The notes under the pieces are model-generated. The model searched no databases and was not told where the DNA came from. It saw only the letters and a program-made list of their open reading frames with translations. Shown piece by piece: positions 44,325 to 53,345 of a DNA stretch of 64,000 nucleotides. Source of the stretch: Chlamydiifrater volucris (lineage in GTDB: Bacteria; Chlamydiota; Chlamydiia; Chlamydiales; Chlamydiaceae); NCBI RefSeq assembly GCF_902806995.1, contig NZ_LR777654.1:1-64000 (forward strand). Direction: 5' to 3'. Every line of letters starts with the position of its first letter. Within the stretch, counting starts at the first letter, position 1. A program made the position numbers and the translations under genes.

Positions 44325-46346
44325 CTAAGTTTTAAGTAGTCGAAGTGCGTTTAATCCCACAACAACGGTGCTGCCTTCATGAAGGATGACAGCCATCCAC
44401 AGAGGAATAATTCCTAACGATGCAGGGACTGAGACAAAGAAAATTATGGAAAGAGCTAAAGCAATGTTTTGGGATACTATAAACCGAGTTTTTTTTGCTT
44501 TCTTTAATAATTTGGGTAGGCAAGCTAAGTTGTTGTTAAGCAATACAATATCGGCAGCATCTATAGCAGCTGCATTGCCTGCTTCTCCCATGGCTATACC
44601 GACAAAAGACTTAGCTAGAGCCGGGGCATCATTGATCCCATCCCCAATCATCATCATTCGATTAGACCGTGATAAAGAATCCAATTTTTTCAATTTATCT
44701 TCCGGAGCTAGATTGGCGTAAACGTGGTCTATTCCCAAAAGATTAGCTGTGTTCTTAGCGCTAATTTCATGATCTCCTGTTAGCATTACTATCTTTAACC
44801 CGCTGTCGGATAAGTTTTTTACAACCTCTTGTGCATCAGATCTTAGAGTGTCTTTGCAATAAAAAATAGCAGCAGAAGAGCCTACAGTAGCTAAAGAACA
44901 AATTTCTCCTCGTGCTTTAGCCTCAGAAATGAGGACACGAATTTGCGGCAAGTATTGAGGAGAGATGTTTTTGATGGCTGTGTCCACTTTGCCAACAAAG
45001 ACGGATTTGCCATCGATATAGGCCTGAACTCCTTCTCCAGGCTTAGCAACATATTTTTCTAAAGCAGCAGGTGGGATATTATGCTTTGCAATGAAGTTTT
45101 CTATAGCCTGAGCTATGGGGTGGGTGGTTGATTGCTCAACACCCCTCACTATAGACAAAAACTGATTCTTAAACGGGGTTTCTCCAAAGAAATCCCAGCC
45201 AAGACAAGTAAGTTGACCAGTTGTTAATGTTCCCGTTTTATCCATAGCGACCATGTTACACGCCAGTAACCGATCCAAGGTAACACCTCCTTTGAGGAGA
45301 ATTCCCTGTTTGGCGCAGGAATTAACAGCGCTTAGGTAGGCTATTGGTACTGCTATAATGAGAGCACAAGGAGAAGCAGCAATTAAAAAGGCTAAAGCAC
45401 GATAGATGGAGCAGTTGCTCAAGTCTTGAATATTGATGAAGGGCATAGAGGATAGTAGAGGGACAAGAAAGGCTATCCCTAGAGAAATTGTGAAAATGCT
45501 GACAGCATAGGCTGAGGAGTACTTGTCTAATCTTTGCTGTAGTTTCGGTTTGGTCTGTTGAGCTCGAACGACAAGCTGAATAATGTGTTCTAAAGTAGAG
45601 TCTGCCCCAGTCTTTAGTACTTTTAGGTCGAGGGCTCCTTCCAAGTTTCTTGCTCCTGAAGGTACCAATGAACCTTCTTTGCAAAATATAGGTACTTTTT
45701 CTCCCGTTAGGTGCATAAGGTTTACCGATGATGTTCCTCGTGTGACCTCTCCGTCTAAAGGAACTACTTCTCCACTTTTGACGTGTATAGTATCTCCGAC
45801 TTGAATAGATTTTATAGATCTGCTTCTCAGAACTCCGGTGTCATCAAAAATCCAGGCCGTCTGTGGAGAGAGTTGCTTGAGCGATGAAAGAGTACTTTTG
45901 GCACGTTCAGAAACAGACTCACCCAAGGCTTCTGAGATAGAAAATAAAACAAGCAGTAAAGCTCCCTCCAAGCTACTTCCGATGAAAATGGATCCGAAAG
46001 CTGCAATGGTCATCAGTACGTCTATGTTGAACTCTTTTTCAGCTAAGTCTTCGAGAGATTTTATGATGGCGGGAGTCCCAGACAAGAAAAAAGTCATCAA
46101 AATAAAAAAATGTGATAGGTGAAGATACATCAGTGCATGCCCAGGACAGTAACGCTGTCCCAAATGCAAAAAAAGAGCTATCAGGTAAGTTGTTAACGAT
46201 AGCAGGGAAGTTTTAAGAGGCAAGCTTTTGCTAATAGATCTCCCAGCCTGAGTAAGCAAAGGACTTCTATCTTCCGACATCCCTGAATCAAAAAAATCCG
46301 TCATGAGCTCTGGAGAGAAAGGGGAAGGAAATAGTTTTTTAAACAC
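44325..46346 (-). CDS. zntA: Heavy-metal P1B-type ATPase (ZntA-like)
   Basis: 673 residues, an inner-membrane metal-exporting ATPase. Phosphorylation motif DKTGTLTTGQL, HP motif in TTHPIAQAIE, nucleotide hinge GDGINDAPALA, and actuator TGEKVP are all present. The membrane metal-binding motif is SPC (ASPCALIIAVP) rather than CPC. Helix 8 reads LHEGSTVVVGLN. Together these are the P1B-4 pattern, linked to Co, Zn or Fe export, so the zntA name may not give the right ion. No N-terminal CxxC metal-binding domain is present. The start is GTG at 46346 after AGGAG. It is 46 bases downstream of the VIT1-like gene. Confidence 0.93.
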   Translation of the reverse strand: MFKKLFPSPFSPELMTDFFDSGMSEDRSPLLTQAGRSISKSLPLKTSLLSLTTYLIALFLHLGQRYCPGHALMYLHLSHFFILMTFFLSGTPAIIKSLEDLAEKEFNIDVLMTIAAFGSIFIGSSLEGALLLVLFSISEALGESVSERAKSTLSSLKQLSPQTAWIFDDTGVLRSRSIKSIQVGDTIHVKSGEVVPLDGEVTRGTSSVNLMHLTGEKVPIFCKEGSLVPSGARNLEGALDLKVLKTGADSTLEHIIQLVVRAQQTKPKLQQRLDKYSSAYAVSIFTISLGIAFLVPLLSSMPFINIQDLSNCSIYRALAFLIAASPCALIIAVPIAYLSAVNSCAKQGILLKGGVTLDRLLACNMVAMDKTGTLTTGQLTCLGWDFFGETPFKNQFLSIVRGVEQSTTHPIAQAIENFIAKHNIPPAALEKYVAKPGEGVQAYIDGKSVFVGKVDTAIKNISPQYLPQIRVLISEAKARGEICSLATVGSSAAIFYCKDTLRSDAQEVVKNLSDSGLKIVMLTGDHEISAKNTANLLGIDHVYANLAPEDKLKKLDSLSRSNRMMMIGDGINDAPALAKSFVGIAMGEAGNAAAIDAADIVLLNNNLACLPKLLKKAKKTRFIVSQNIALALSIIFFVSVPASLGIIPLWMAVILHEGSTVVVGLNALRLLKT

Positions 46347-46392
46347 AAAAACTCCTCAATGGTAATAACAATAGTAACAACCTAAGTCACGC

Positions 46393-47136
46393 CTAAAAAA
46401 TTCTTAGCAAGGAATAAGCTACGCCCAAGGACGTGATGAAGATAGCCATCCCCCACACTGCCTCGCCAATAGTGCGGTTCCCTATCATTTTGGCTCTAGC
46501 AAAAGAAACAACAGCCACGGCTAGTATTGATGAAAAACAAGCCAGTAGAAGATGGTTCAACAGCATCAAAGGTGTAAAAATACACAAGCCCAAACATCCA
46601 CCAAGAACTGTAGATAGAGACTGAGTCAAAGGATGAGGAAAGTTTTCTAGATCTATATTTAACTCTTCTCTAATCATGGTGTCTAAGATAAGTTTAGAAT
46701 CAGAACTGACGTATTCAGTCATTTCTTCTAGCAGCGGTTCCTTAAAACCTTTGTTAGAGAAGATAGACGTAAGTTCTTCTTTTTCATAATCAAAGTTGTT
46801 TTCAATTTCTACTTTTTCTTCATCGATAGATCGGTGACAGAGTTCTATATAAGACCAAGCATTTCTAGCTTTTGTGCATGCTTGGGAAAAGATAAGGGCT
46901 ACTCCTAAAGAAAGCATCAGAGGGAGATGTTGATTTTTAGGTGTCGCAGAAAAAATAAAAAGTAGCCGAAGCAGTCCAGAAAAAACGGCCAAGCGATAAA
47001 CTTCTTTTAGCATGCAGTAGAGGAAGCCGTAATAAGTGTTGTGAGGCTCTCCCTTACAAACAGCATGCTTATCTTTGATAACTTTTACATGATCTTTTGC
47101 GCTATGTGACCCAAAATGAGGGTGTAAATTGCCCAT
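46393..47136 (-). CDS. VIT1/CCC1-like membrane protein (CT728-like)
   Basis: 247 residues. A pair of N-terminal hydrophobic segments (LAVFSGLLRLLFIFS, LPLMLSLGVALIFSQA), an acidic cytoplasmic helical part (residues about 105-175) and two or three C-terminal spans are predicted. The middle part EKEELTSIFSNKGFKEPLLEEMTEYVSSDSKL..MIREELNID follows the pattern of the VIT1/CCC1 iron/manganese transporter family (EExELxxIYxxxGlxxxxAxxvxxxL...MxxEEL). The glycine-rich first helix of true VIT transporters is not obvious, so the protein may be diverged. It lies between serS (15 bases) and zntA (46 bases) on the same strand, which suits a metal-handling pair. Confidence 0.6.
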   Translation of the reverse strand: MGNLHPHFGSHSAKDHVKVIKDKHAVCKGEPHNTYYGFLYCMLKEVYRLAVFSGLLRLLFIFSATPKNQHLPLMLSLGVALIFSQACTKARNAWSYIELCHRSIDEEKVEIENNFDYEKEELTSIFSNKGFKEPLLEEMTEYVSSDSKLILDTMIREELNIDLENFPHPLTQSLSTVLGGCLGLCIFTPLMLLNHLLLACFSSILAVAVVSFARAKMIGNRTIGEAVWGMAIFITSLGVAYSLLRIF

Positions 47137-47150
47137 AGTTTTTCTCTATA

Positions 47151-48434
47151 TTAATTAATGGGAGATAAGAGTTCTTTATTATCTAAATAGGGTTGAAGAA
47201 CTTTAGGAATTTTTACAGAACCATCTTTTTGTTGATAGTTTTCTAAAATAGCAACAAAGAGACGAGGGGTCGCTAGTCCTGAACCATTCAACGTATGTAC
47301 AAAACTCATTTTGCCATCTTTATTCTTATATCTCGTATTTGATCTTCTAGATTGATAATCTCCGCATTTAGATATAGAGGATACTTCATAATAAGACTTT
47401 TGTCCGGGAAGCCATACTTCTACGTCGATAGTTTTAGTTGCCGTAAAAGACATATCACCCGTAGACAAGAGGGAAAGTCGATAATGTAAGCCTAACTCTT
47501 GCAGAATCTCCTCAGCAACTTCTAAAAATTTCTCAAAAACAACGTCTTCGGTTTCTAATGTAGCAAAAGAAAACATTTCAATTTTGTGGAATTGATGCAT
47601 GCGTACAAGACCTCGTTCGTTGGCCCCAGCAGCTCCTGCTTCTCTTCGGAAGCAAGGGGAAAACGCGGCGTACATCAATGGCAAGTCGGAAAGTTCTAAA
47701 ACTTCATTAGAATGAAAACCGTTCAAGACTACTTCAGCTGTTGGGATGAGAAACAATTGCTTATCCCCATCCTCTACCGGATAATATTGGCCATCGAATT
47801 TAGGAATCTGGCCAGATCCAAACAGAATGTCTTGACGTACAGCCAAAGGTGGCATCCACAAGGTGAAGCCCTTAGAGTATTGCTTGTCTAGCATATAGGA
47901 AAGCAAAGCCCATTCTAGGCGGGCCCCCATGCCGCGATAAGCTGGCCACCCAGAACCTGTTGTTTTTGCTGAGAGACGAAAATCTAACAAATTTAACTTT
48001 TGATTAAGTTCTAGATGGTGTAGGGGGGAGAAGTCAAAACTGGGCTTTTCTCCTACAGTTTTGATAACAACGTTACCCTCTTTTCCTGGAGAAATTGGGA
48101 CACCTTCGTCAGGGAGGTTAGGAATTCGAGCCAACATATCCATCAGCTCAGATTCAGACTGATTTAATTCATTTTCCAGAGATTTAATACGAGAGGACAA
48201 TGACTCTACTTGCTCTAAAAGCTGAGGAAGAGTATCGGGACTTTCCCTTCCTAGAGTGTGTATCTTCTCTGATAAAACACGTTTTTGGGCAACAAGGCCC
48301 TCCGACTCAGTCTTGAGAGAACGAACAGTTTTATCTAAAGCAAGCAATGGGGCTAAGGAGATAGAAGGATCTTTTGAGCGCAAACGAATTTCGTACTCTT
48401 CTGGGTTCTTCCTAAGTAAGCGGATATCTAACAT
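47151..48434 (-). CDS. serS: Seryl-tRNA synthetase
   Basis: 427 residues from the ATG at 48434, which gives the normal N-terminus MLDIRLLRKNPEEY and follows AAGGGA by four bases; an extension to 48464 is not supported. SerRS charges tRNA-Ser. The N-terminal long coiled-coil arm (about residues 30-100) binds the tRNA long variable arm. Class II motif 2 is FSPCFRREAGAAG with RGLVRMHQFHKIEM, and motif 3 is NGSGLATPRLFVAILENYQ. The next upstream gene, 102 bases away, is the CT733 homologue; the ribD-ribBA-ribE genes I expect there are absent. Confidence 0.97.
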   Translation of the reverse strand: MLDIRLLRKNPEEYEIRLRSKDPSISLAPLLALDKTVRSLKTESEGLVAQKRVLSEKIHTLGRESPDTLPQLLEQVESLSSRIKSLENELNQSESELMDMLARIPNLPDEGVPISPGKEGNVVIKTVGEKPSFDFSPLHHLELNQKLNLLDFRLSAKTTGSGWPAYRGMGARLEWALLSYMLDKQYSKGFTLWMPPLAVRQDILFGSGQIPKFDGQYYPVEDGDKQLFLIPTAEVVLNGFHSNEVLELSDLPLMYAAFSPCFRREAGAAGANERGLVRMHQFHKIEMFSFATLETEDVVFEKFLEVAEEILQELGLHYRLSLLSTGDMSFTATKTIDVEVWLPGQKSYYEVSSISKCGDYQSRRSNTRYKNKDGKMSFVHTLNGSGLATPRLFVAILENYQQKDGSVKIPKVLQPYLDNKELLSPIN

Positions 48435-48536
48435 ATAGTCCCTTCGATCTAAATCAAAAAACAAAGATCTGATTATAAGGGAATCTAGATAGTGGACAAC
48501 AGCTTTTTCCCTAGGATTCGTTTAATAACTGGAGGA

Positions 48537-49892
48537 TTATGCATAAATGCTTACAGATCCGTTGAGATGAATGCGCACAGAAATCGTGTCTGAAAAAACG
48601 TTCAATCCTCCGAAAGTACTAGCAGTTTCGACGAAATCCAAAACAGTACCTTTGGGCAGTAATTGTTTTTGCAGCATATCCTTCTCAGTTTTCAACCCTT
48701 TCGCCAATAAGGACAGGGTGGCAGAAAAGACCTGTCTGAGACGAGGCTCAATACCCACAATTGTATTGGGCGTGATGGCAGCAAGTCCTACAGTTAGGGC
48801 GGGTAATCCTTTGATGTCTCTTTCCAAGTATTCCCCGCCGGTTGAGTAAAAAGCGGAAGTAATATATTCCATCTCTTCAGAAGAAAGATTGTGAAAGCTC
48901 CAGAAAAGAGCAGCGGCTTCACTCGGAGAAGAAATATTCATTAATGAGGAAAGGCGGACAAGCGTCATGTCTGATTTGGATTGACCTTCTAGACCTAGTT
49001 TATTTGCGCGAAAATTTAGATAGCGAGAAAAAGCTTCCTCCACAGTTGAGTTTTGCTGGAGGTAAGCAGAAAAGACTTGCAGATTTTGAAAAAAATCTTC
49101 TTTGTAAGATCCTGATCCAAAAGCATCTAAGTTGTATAGGCACACGTCCAAAAGGACTACAGGATGTTTCGTCCTACCCAACTGAAGCAACTTCTTCGAT
49201 GGAGATTTGGTTAAGGATAGAAGATCGCCATAATTTCCTAATTTTCTAAGAGAAAGAAAGGCATCTTTTTGTTCTGTAGACAATCGACTATAAGAGGGAC
49301 TTAACTCTGGAAAAGCCTTTAAGACAAGCATAGCTTTGTCATAAAATAATGCTGGATCGTTTTCCGTAAAGTATGGTTGGAATAGTTGCCTTGCTTTGCG
49401 TGAGCATCCAATATTTTTAAGCACTAAAGAAGTTTCCAAGATCTTGACAGAGTTATCAAAAGCTTTGGGCGAGTTCAAGTATTTAACTAATTGCTTATGC
49501 AAAGATTGAAATAACTTGAATGAGGGCAAGGCTTCATTCGATTTTACCAGCTTAGTTAAAGTTACATACGACAACCGAGACCCATTCAACAGAAGGTGTA
49601 GGTATATGAGAGAGCGGATGGTGGAGTCAAACTCTGGAGATTCCCTTTCGAATAATGTTTCTGAAGAGTGTTGAGAGCCTTCATCAGTGTTTAGACGCTG
49701 GGCAGACAAATGTGCAGGGACGTCTGCGAGCCAAAGGAGCTCCGGATATTGTCGTAATTTCTGCTCAATCCAGAGTTCTGAGCCAATTTTTGCTGCGGCC
49801 TTGCCTGGAGTAGAAGAAGAGTTAGGCAAAGGGAAAGATGGAATCGGCGTAACTAGGAGCGCCAAGAAAAGACCACAAAGAAACCTACACAT
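48537..49892 (-). CDS. Exported hypothetical protein (CT733-like)
   Basis: 451 residues. A short signal peptide is visible (MCRFLCGLFLALLVTPIPSFP), so the protein is expected in the periplasm or envelope. The rest is soluble, helical and leucine-rich, with no motif I recognise. It ends in GSVSIYA after a probable beta segment. It is the first gene of a minus-strand run with serS, the VIT1-like gene and zntA, and is divergent from the lipoprotein gene. The 220-base divergent region holds a TATAAT for the other direction and a palindromic ataaaaatatttttat at 50018-50033. Confidence 0.8.
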   Translation of the reverse strand: MCRFLCGLFLALLVTPIPSFPLPNSSSTPGKAAAKIGSELWIEQKLRQYPELLWLADVPAHLSAQRLNTDEGSQHSSETLFERESPEFDSTIRSLIYLHLLLNGSRLSYVTLTKLVKSNEALPSFKLFQSLHKQLVKYLNSPKAFDNSVKILETSLVLKNIGCSRKARQLFQPYFTENDPALFYDKAMLVLKAFPELSPSYSRLSTEQKDAFLSLRKLGNYGDLLSLTKSPSKKLLQLGRTKHPVVLLDVCLYNLDAFGSGSYKEDFFQNLQVFSAYLQQNSTVEEAFSRYLNFRANKLGLEGQSKSDMTLVRLSSLMNISSPSEAAALFWSFHNLSSEEMEYITSAFYSTGGEYLERDIKGLPALTVGLAAITPNTIVGIEPRLRQVFSATLSLLAKGLKTEKDMLQKQLLPKGTVLDFVETASTFGGLNVFSDTISVRIHLNGSVSIYA

Positions 49893-50075
49893 ACTGAAAT
49901 GCCTTTTTTTAGTTGATCGACTCCCAGTTTTAAGCGGGGCTTAACTCGGGAAACCCATCCTTCATAACAAAATGGCCAATATCAAATCAACTCGAGAAAA
50001 ACAAGTAATCTTTGCAGATAAAAATATTTTTATTCTCAATAAATTGCTCTCTCGAACGATTTTTTAATGGAAAGT

Positions 50076-50084
50076 TGGTATAAT
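50076..50084 (+). promoter_or_regulatory. Extended -10 promoter of the lipoprotein gene
   Basis: TGGTATAAT at 50076-50084 combines a perfect -10 hexamer with an upstream TG, the extended -10 arrangement, which is useful because no good -35 hexamer is seen 16-18 bases upstream. A start near 50091 would give a leader of about 20 bases. Confidence 0.55.
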
Positions 50085-50112
50085 TTCCCAAAATTTGTTA
50101 GAAATCATAACT

Positions 50113-50754
50113 ATGAAGAACAGTCTAAATGCCAGCTTGTTGTTTATCCTTTGTTCGAGTGCTTTGTTACTCACTGGGTGTATGAGATCAGATAAGATAG
50201 GCAGTTCCACGAAAAACCCTTCTTCTGGTACAATGGAGCGCGTCGAAGGCAGGTCTTTGCCCAAAAAGTTTGGGGTAAAGAGGCTGCTTTCTAGGTCTCG
50301 AAGAAAGAAGAAGGGAAAGCATACCTTGACTGGTAAGTTTAAGGATTACTCAGCTAGCGTTTCTGAGCAGGACAAACGTGATATGAAGTTTGTCGTGTCT
50401 TCTGCTGCAGAGAAATCGACCGTGTCTTTGGCTCTGTCTCAAAGAAAAATTTTGGAAGCTTTGGACAGAATTCAGGAAATACATCCTCTAGCTCTTCTAG
50501 AAACCCTAGCTTCCGATCCTTCCTTAGTCGAGGGATTAGAGAAAATGCGGGGGCGAGACTGGGTCTGGAATCTTTTCACAGAAAAGCTCGGGGAGGCTTT
50601 TTCATTGGCGGCTTCTCAGGGTTTGCTCTCTTCCAGTAACGTAGAGTCTTTTTCTACTTCCTTAGGGATAGATGCTAAGGTGGTCTCGGATCTTGTTCAA
50701 GGTGAGAATTGGTCAGAGCTTTTGGATGCGGCAATGACCTCCCAAAAGGCCTAA
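50113..50754 (+). CDS. Lipoprotein (CT734-like)
   Basis: 213 residues from ATG at 50113. The signal peptide MKNSLNASLLFILCSSALLLTGC ends in a lipobox LLTGC, so Cys23 should be lipidated. After a basic Ser/Lys-rich stretch (LPKKFGVKRLLSRSRRKKKG) the protein is helical without known motifs. A longer frame from an upstream non-ATG codon is not used because the lipoprotein signal starts at the ATG. It is conserved next to dagA in chlamydial genomes as I recall (CT734, CT735). Function unknown. Confidence 0.85.
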   Translation: MKNSLNASLLFILCSSALLLTGCMRSDKIGSSTKNPSSGTMERVEGRSLPKKFGVKRLLSRSRRKKKGKHTLTGKFKDYSASVSEQDKRDMKFVVSSAAEKSTVSLALSQRKILEALDRIQEIHPLALLETLASDPSLVEGLEKMRGRDWVWNLFTEKLGEAFSLAASQGLLSSSNVESFSTSLGIDAKVVSDLVQGENWSELLDAAMTSQKA

Positions 50755-50801
50755 AAAGATTTTCTCAATACGTGCCAGAGTAAAGTAATTTTAATTTTGA
50801 A

Positions 50802-52175
50802 ATGTCTATGTATTTTTTAGATGCCCTTAACGAGATAGTTTCTTCTTATATCATATTCCCCTTGATCTTATTTCTTGGAGGAATGTTAACTCTAAGATTT
50901 CGTGGAGTGCAGTTTACTAGGGCTCTTCAGGGGTTTCGCTTTATGCTTGGCCAGGAGCTAGAGAAAACCGAAGGGATAGTTGGAACTGTTTCTCGCTACG
51001 AAGTCATAGCTACAATTTTGGCGGGTAATTTTGGTACTGGCAATATCGTTGGTATGGCGATGGCTCTTAGTTGCGGTGGACCCGGCGCTATTGTGTGGAT
51101 CTGGGTTGCCGGGATGCTCGGCTCTGCTTTGCAGTTTTTTGGGTCTTACATAGGTATAAAGTACCGCTATCTGAATAGCCAAGGAGAATTTTTAGGAGGG
51201 CCCATCGGTTGTTTAGTAAAAGGTTTACAAAGTAAGGTGTGTGCCGCATTTTTCTGCATTTTTATGCTGATCACAGCATTTTCTGCAGGAAATATTGTCC
51301 AAGTTAGTTCTGTAGTGTCTCTATGTTCTAAAGGTTCTCCCTTGGTGGCTTCCCTCATTGGTTTGTTAATCATGTTTTTAGTGATTCCTGTGTTAGCTGG
51401 CGGAAAAGTTCGGGTGATGCGTTTTTCAGCCAAGATAATTCCCTTTGTAGCGGGGTTTTATTTTCTTGCTTGCGTGACGGTCATTGGAATTCATTCTAAT
51501 AATATTGTTGCAGCTTTGAAAGATATATGGAGCTCGGCTTTCGGGATCAGTGCTGTTGCAGGAGGGGTAGGTGGTTATTCCTTGTCAAAAGTTTTGTCAA
51601 CAGGGGTTAGCAGAGCAGTTATGGCTACAGATTGTGGCAGTGGTATGGTTGCTGTTCTTCAGTCAAATTCTCGGTCGCGTAGCCCAGCTATAGACGGTCT
51701 TGTTACTTTAGTTCCCCCCATTGTTGTTTTAATTGTGTGTTCATTAACTACTTTGGTGTTGCTTGTTTCGGGAGCATATTCTTCCGGTGAAACAGGAACG
51801 CTTATGATTATAAAAGCTTTCTCAGACTCTTTGGGCCCCTTAGGTATGCTTGTTGTTATCATTGCGATGTTGTTGTTTGGATTCACGACTTTGTTGACAT
51901 GGTTCGTTTGCGCAGAAAAAGGGTTGTCTTATTTCTCTTGCAGTTCATCGCTTAACTCTGGGTTGAAAATAGCATTCATAGCACTTATTCCTTTTGGTGG
52001 GCTTATGGATGTGCGGCTTGTTTGGATTCTAGGAGATATTGGCTTTACCGGGATGGTCTTTTTCAATTGTTTGTCTGTTATTGGATTGCTTGGTAATATC
52101 ATTTCTTTGAAAAGACAAATAGAGAATTTGTCAGAAGTTCCCTTCGTAGCCATGGATAGGGGACTTCAAAAATAG
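50802..52175 (+). CDS. dagA: Alanine/glycine:sodium symporter (AGCS family)
   Basis: 457 residues, about ten to eleven membrane helices. The AGCS family imports alanine or glycine, including D-alanine, with sodium. The family core is seen in TILAGNFGTGNIVGMAMALSCGGPGAIVWIWVAGMLGSALQF, with the conserved GNI(A/V)G and GGPGA(I/L)FW-type segments. A second ATG six bases downstream (50808) is an equally possible start; no Shine-Dalgarno decides. D-alanine uptake would suit a bacterium that makes peptidoglycan peptides. The gene follows the lipoprotein by 47 bases and precedes the PEBP gene by 24. Confidence 0.92.
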   Translation: MSMYFLDALNEIVSSYIIFPLILFLGGMLTLRFRGVQFTRALQGFRFMLGQELEKTEGIVGTVSRYEVIATILAGNFGTGNIVGMAMALSCGGPGAIVWIWVAGMLGSALQFFGSYIGIKYRYLNSQGEFLGGPIGCLVKGLQSKVCAAFFCIFMLITAFSAGNIVQVSSVVSLCSKGSPLVASLIGLLIMFLVIPVLAGGKVRVMRFSAKIIPFVAGFYFLACVTVIGIHSNNIVAALKDIWSSAFGISAVAGGVGGYSLSKVLSTGVSRAVMATDCGSGMVAVLQSNSRSRSPAIDGLVTLVPPIVVLIVCSLTTLVLLVSGAYSSGETGTLMIIKAFSDSLGPLGMLVVIIAMLLFGFTTLLTWFVCAEKGLSYFSCSSSLNSGLKIAFIALIPFGGLMDVRLVWILGDIGFTGMVFFNCLSVIGLLGNIISLKRQIENLSEVPFVAMDRGLQK

Positions 52176-52199
52176 GGACGAATTGCAGGGATTGTTGTT

Positions 52200-52652
52200 A
52201 TGGAGCTTATTAGTCCATCGTTTTCTTATGGAGGGGAGATTCCCGTTAAGCATACTTGCCAAGGAATAGAGGTTTCTCCTGAGTTGATGTTTCTAAATGT
52301 GCCCAAACACACTAAGACTTTGGCATTGATAATGGAGGATCCCGATGTTCCGGAGTACGTTAGAAAGGACCAACTATGGATTCATTGGATCGTGTACAAC
52401 ATTTCACCTGAAACTACAGGTGTAAAAGAGGGTGAAGTCTTGCCCGCTTGTTTTGGGATAAACACGTCTGGAGCTTCAGTGTACCAGGGGCCTTGCCCTC
52501 CGGATAAAAGGCATCGTTACTTTTTTACCTTATATGCGCTGGATTGTTCCCTGGAGCAAGAAACAGCAATGACCAGGGACCGGCTTTTAGCTTCAATGGA
52601 AGAGCATATATTGACAAAAGCTGAATTGATGGGAACTTATGAGAAGCTTTAG
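52200..52652 (+). CDS. Phosphatidylethanolamine-binding-like protein (YbcL/YbhB family)
   Basis: 150 residues, the size of the bacterial Raf-kinase-inhibitor/PEBP family. Conserved blocks are SPELMFLNVPKHTKTLALIMEDPDVP, DQLWIHWIVYNISP, the GPCPPDKRHRYFFTLYAL ligand-binding loop and the C-terminal helix. No signal peptide is present, so it acts in the cytoplasm. The biochemical role of bacterial members is not settled. It is convergent with the SET gene and overlaps its 3' end by four bases. Confidence 0.92.
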   Translation: MELISPSFSYGGEIPVKHTCQGIEVSPELMFLNVPKHTKTLALIMEDPDVPEYVRKDQLWIHWIVYNISPETTGVKEGEVLPACFGINTSGASVYQGPCPPDKRHRYFFTLYALDCSLEQETAMTRDRLLASMEEHILTKAELMGTYEKL

Positions 52653-53317
52653 CTTTCTCTGGGGATGAACTCGTCTCGTTTTTTTCTGTGCTTCCAGTAG
52701 AGGGGTCCATAGTGGTAGCAGATCTCTTCGCCTTTTTTTACAAGCCTAATAGTGCGGATAATGACGTGAAAGAGTCCATCATGAAAAACGCCTATAGCTT
52801 CTGCGTTAGGATTGTCACTATGGTTAATAAACCGAGTAAAGTTTCCGCAGGTTCCGCTATCAATTGTGAAGTATTTTATTGTAAATAGTGGCAGAGGATA
52901 GCGAAAACAGTAGTCATTTTCATCCATCCACACAGCTTTTCTTTTTCTCAATATGCCAGTGTATTCTCCGATATAACTCCATGCCGGAATGTTTTCCAAA
53001 GCGAAAACTCCGTATCCAATATTAGAGTTAATCCAGGAAATAACGAATGAGTTAAAAGAAGGAGTCTCCAATTCTTTTTTGTGAAATTTACCTAACCATT
53101 TGGAAGAAAGGGAAACTAAGTGACGTTTTTCGGCCTTTTTACAAAGATGCTTAATAGCCGCTTCTACTTCCCAATCGGAAAATGTTAAATTAGGGAGGAA
53201 TTGAAAGTTTAAGAGTTGCGATGCTCTGTCTATGGAGTATGAGGTTCCCTGGTCAGGGCCTCCTCCTAGGGATAGATTGATAAAATTTAAGTCGTTCTCT
53301 GTATCAGTAGTGGCCAT
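52649..53317 (-). CDS. SET-domain protein lysine methyltransferase (CT737/NUE-like)
   Basis: 222 residues. The SET fold is evident: GYGVFALENIPAWSYIGEYTG (cofactor-binding and GxG region), DYCFRYP, FINHSDNPNAE (the NHSxxPN pseudoknot motif) and the final EICYHYGPLYW with the catalytic tyrosine. In C. trachomatis the homologue NUE is reported as a type III effector that enters host nuclei and methylates histones. In C. pneumoniae the homologue is reported to methylate the chlamydial histone-like protein HC1. The post-SET zinc cysteines are absent. The N-terminal ~100 residues are lineage-specific. Its stop overlaps the PEBP gene. Confidence 0.9.
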   Translation of the reverse strand: MATTDTENDLNFINLSLGGGPDQGTSYSIDRASQLLNFQFLPNLTFSDWEVEAAIKHLCKKAEKRHLVSLSSKWLGKFHKKELETPSFNSFVISWINSNIGYGVFALENIPAWSYIGEYTGILRKRKAVWMDENDYCFRYPLPLFTIKYFTIDSGTCGNFTRFINHSDNPNAEAIGVFHDGLFHVIIRTIRLVKKGEEICYHYGPLYWKHRKKRDEFIPRES

Positions 53318-53345
53318 GTGGAAAGAGTAGGTTGTTCCAAGCCCA

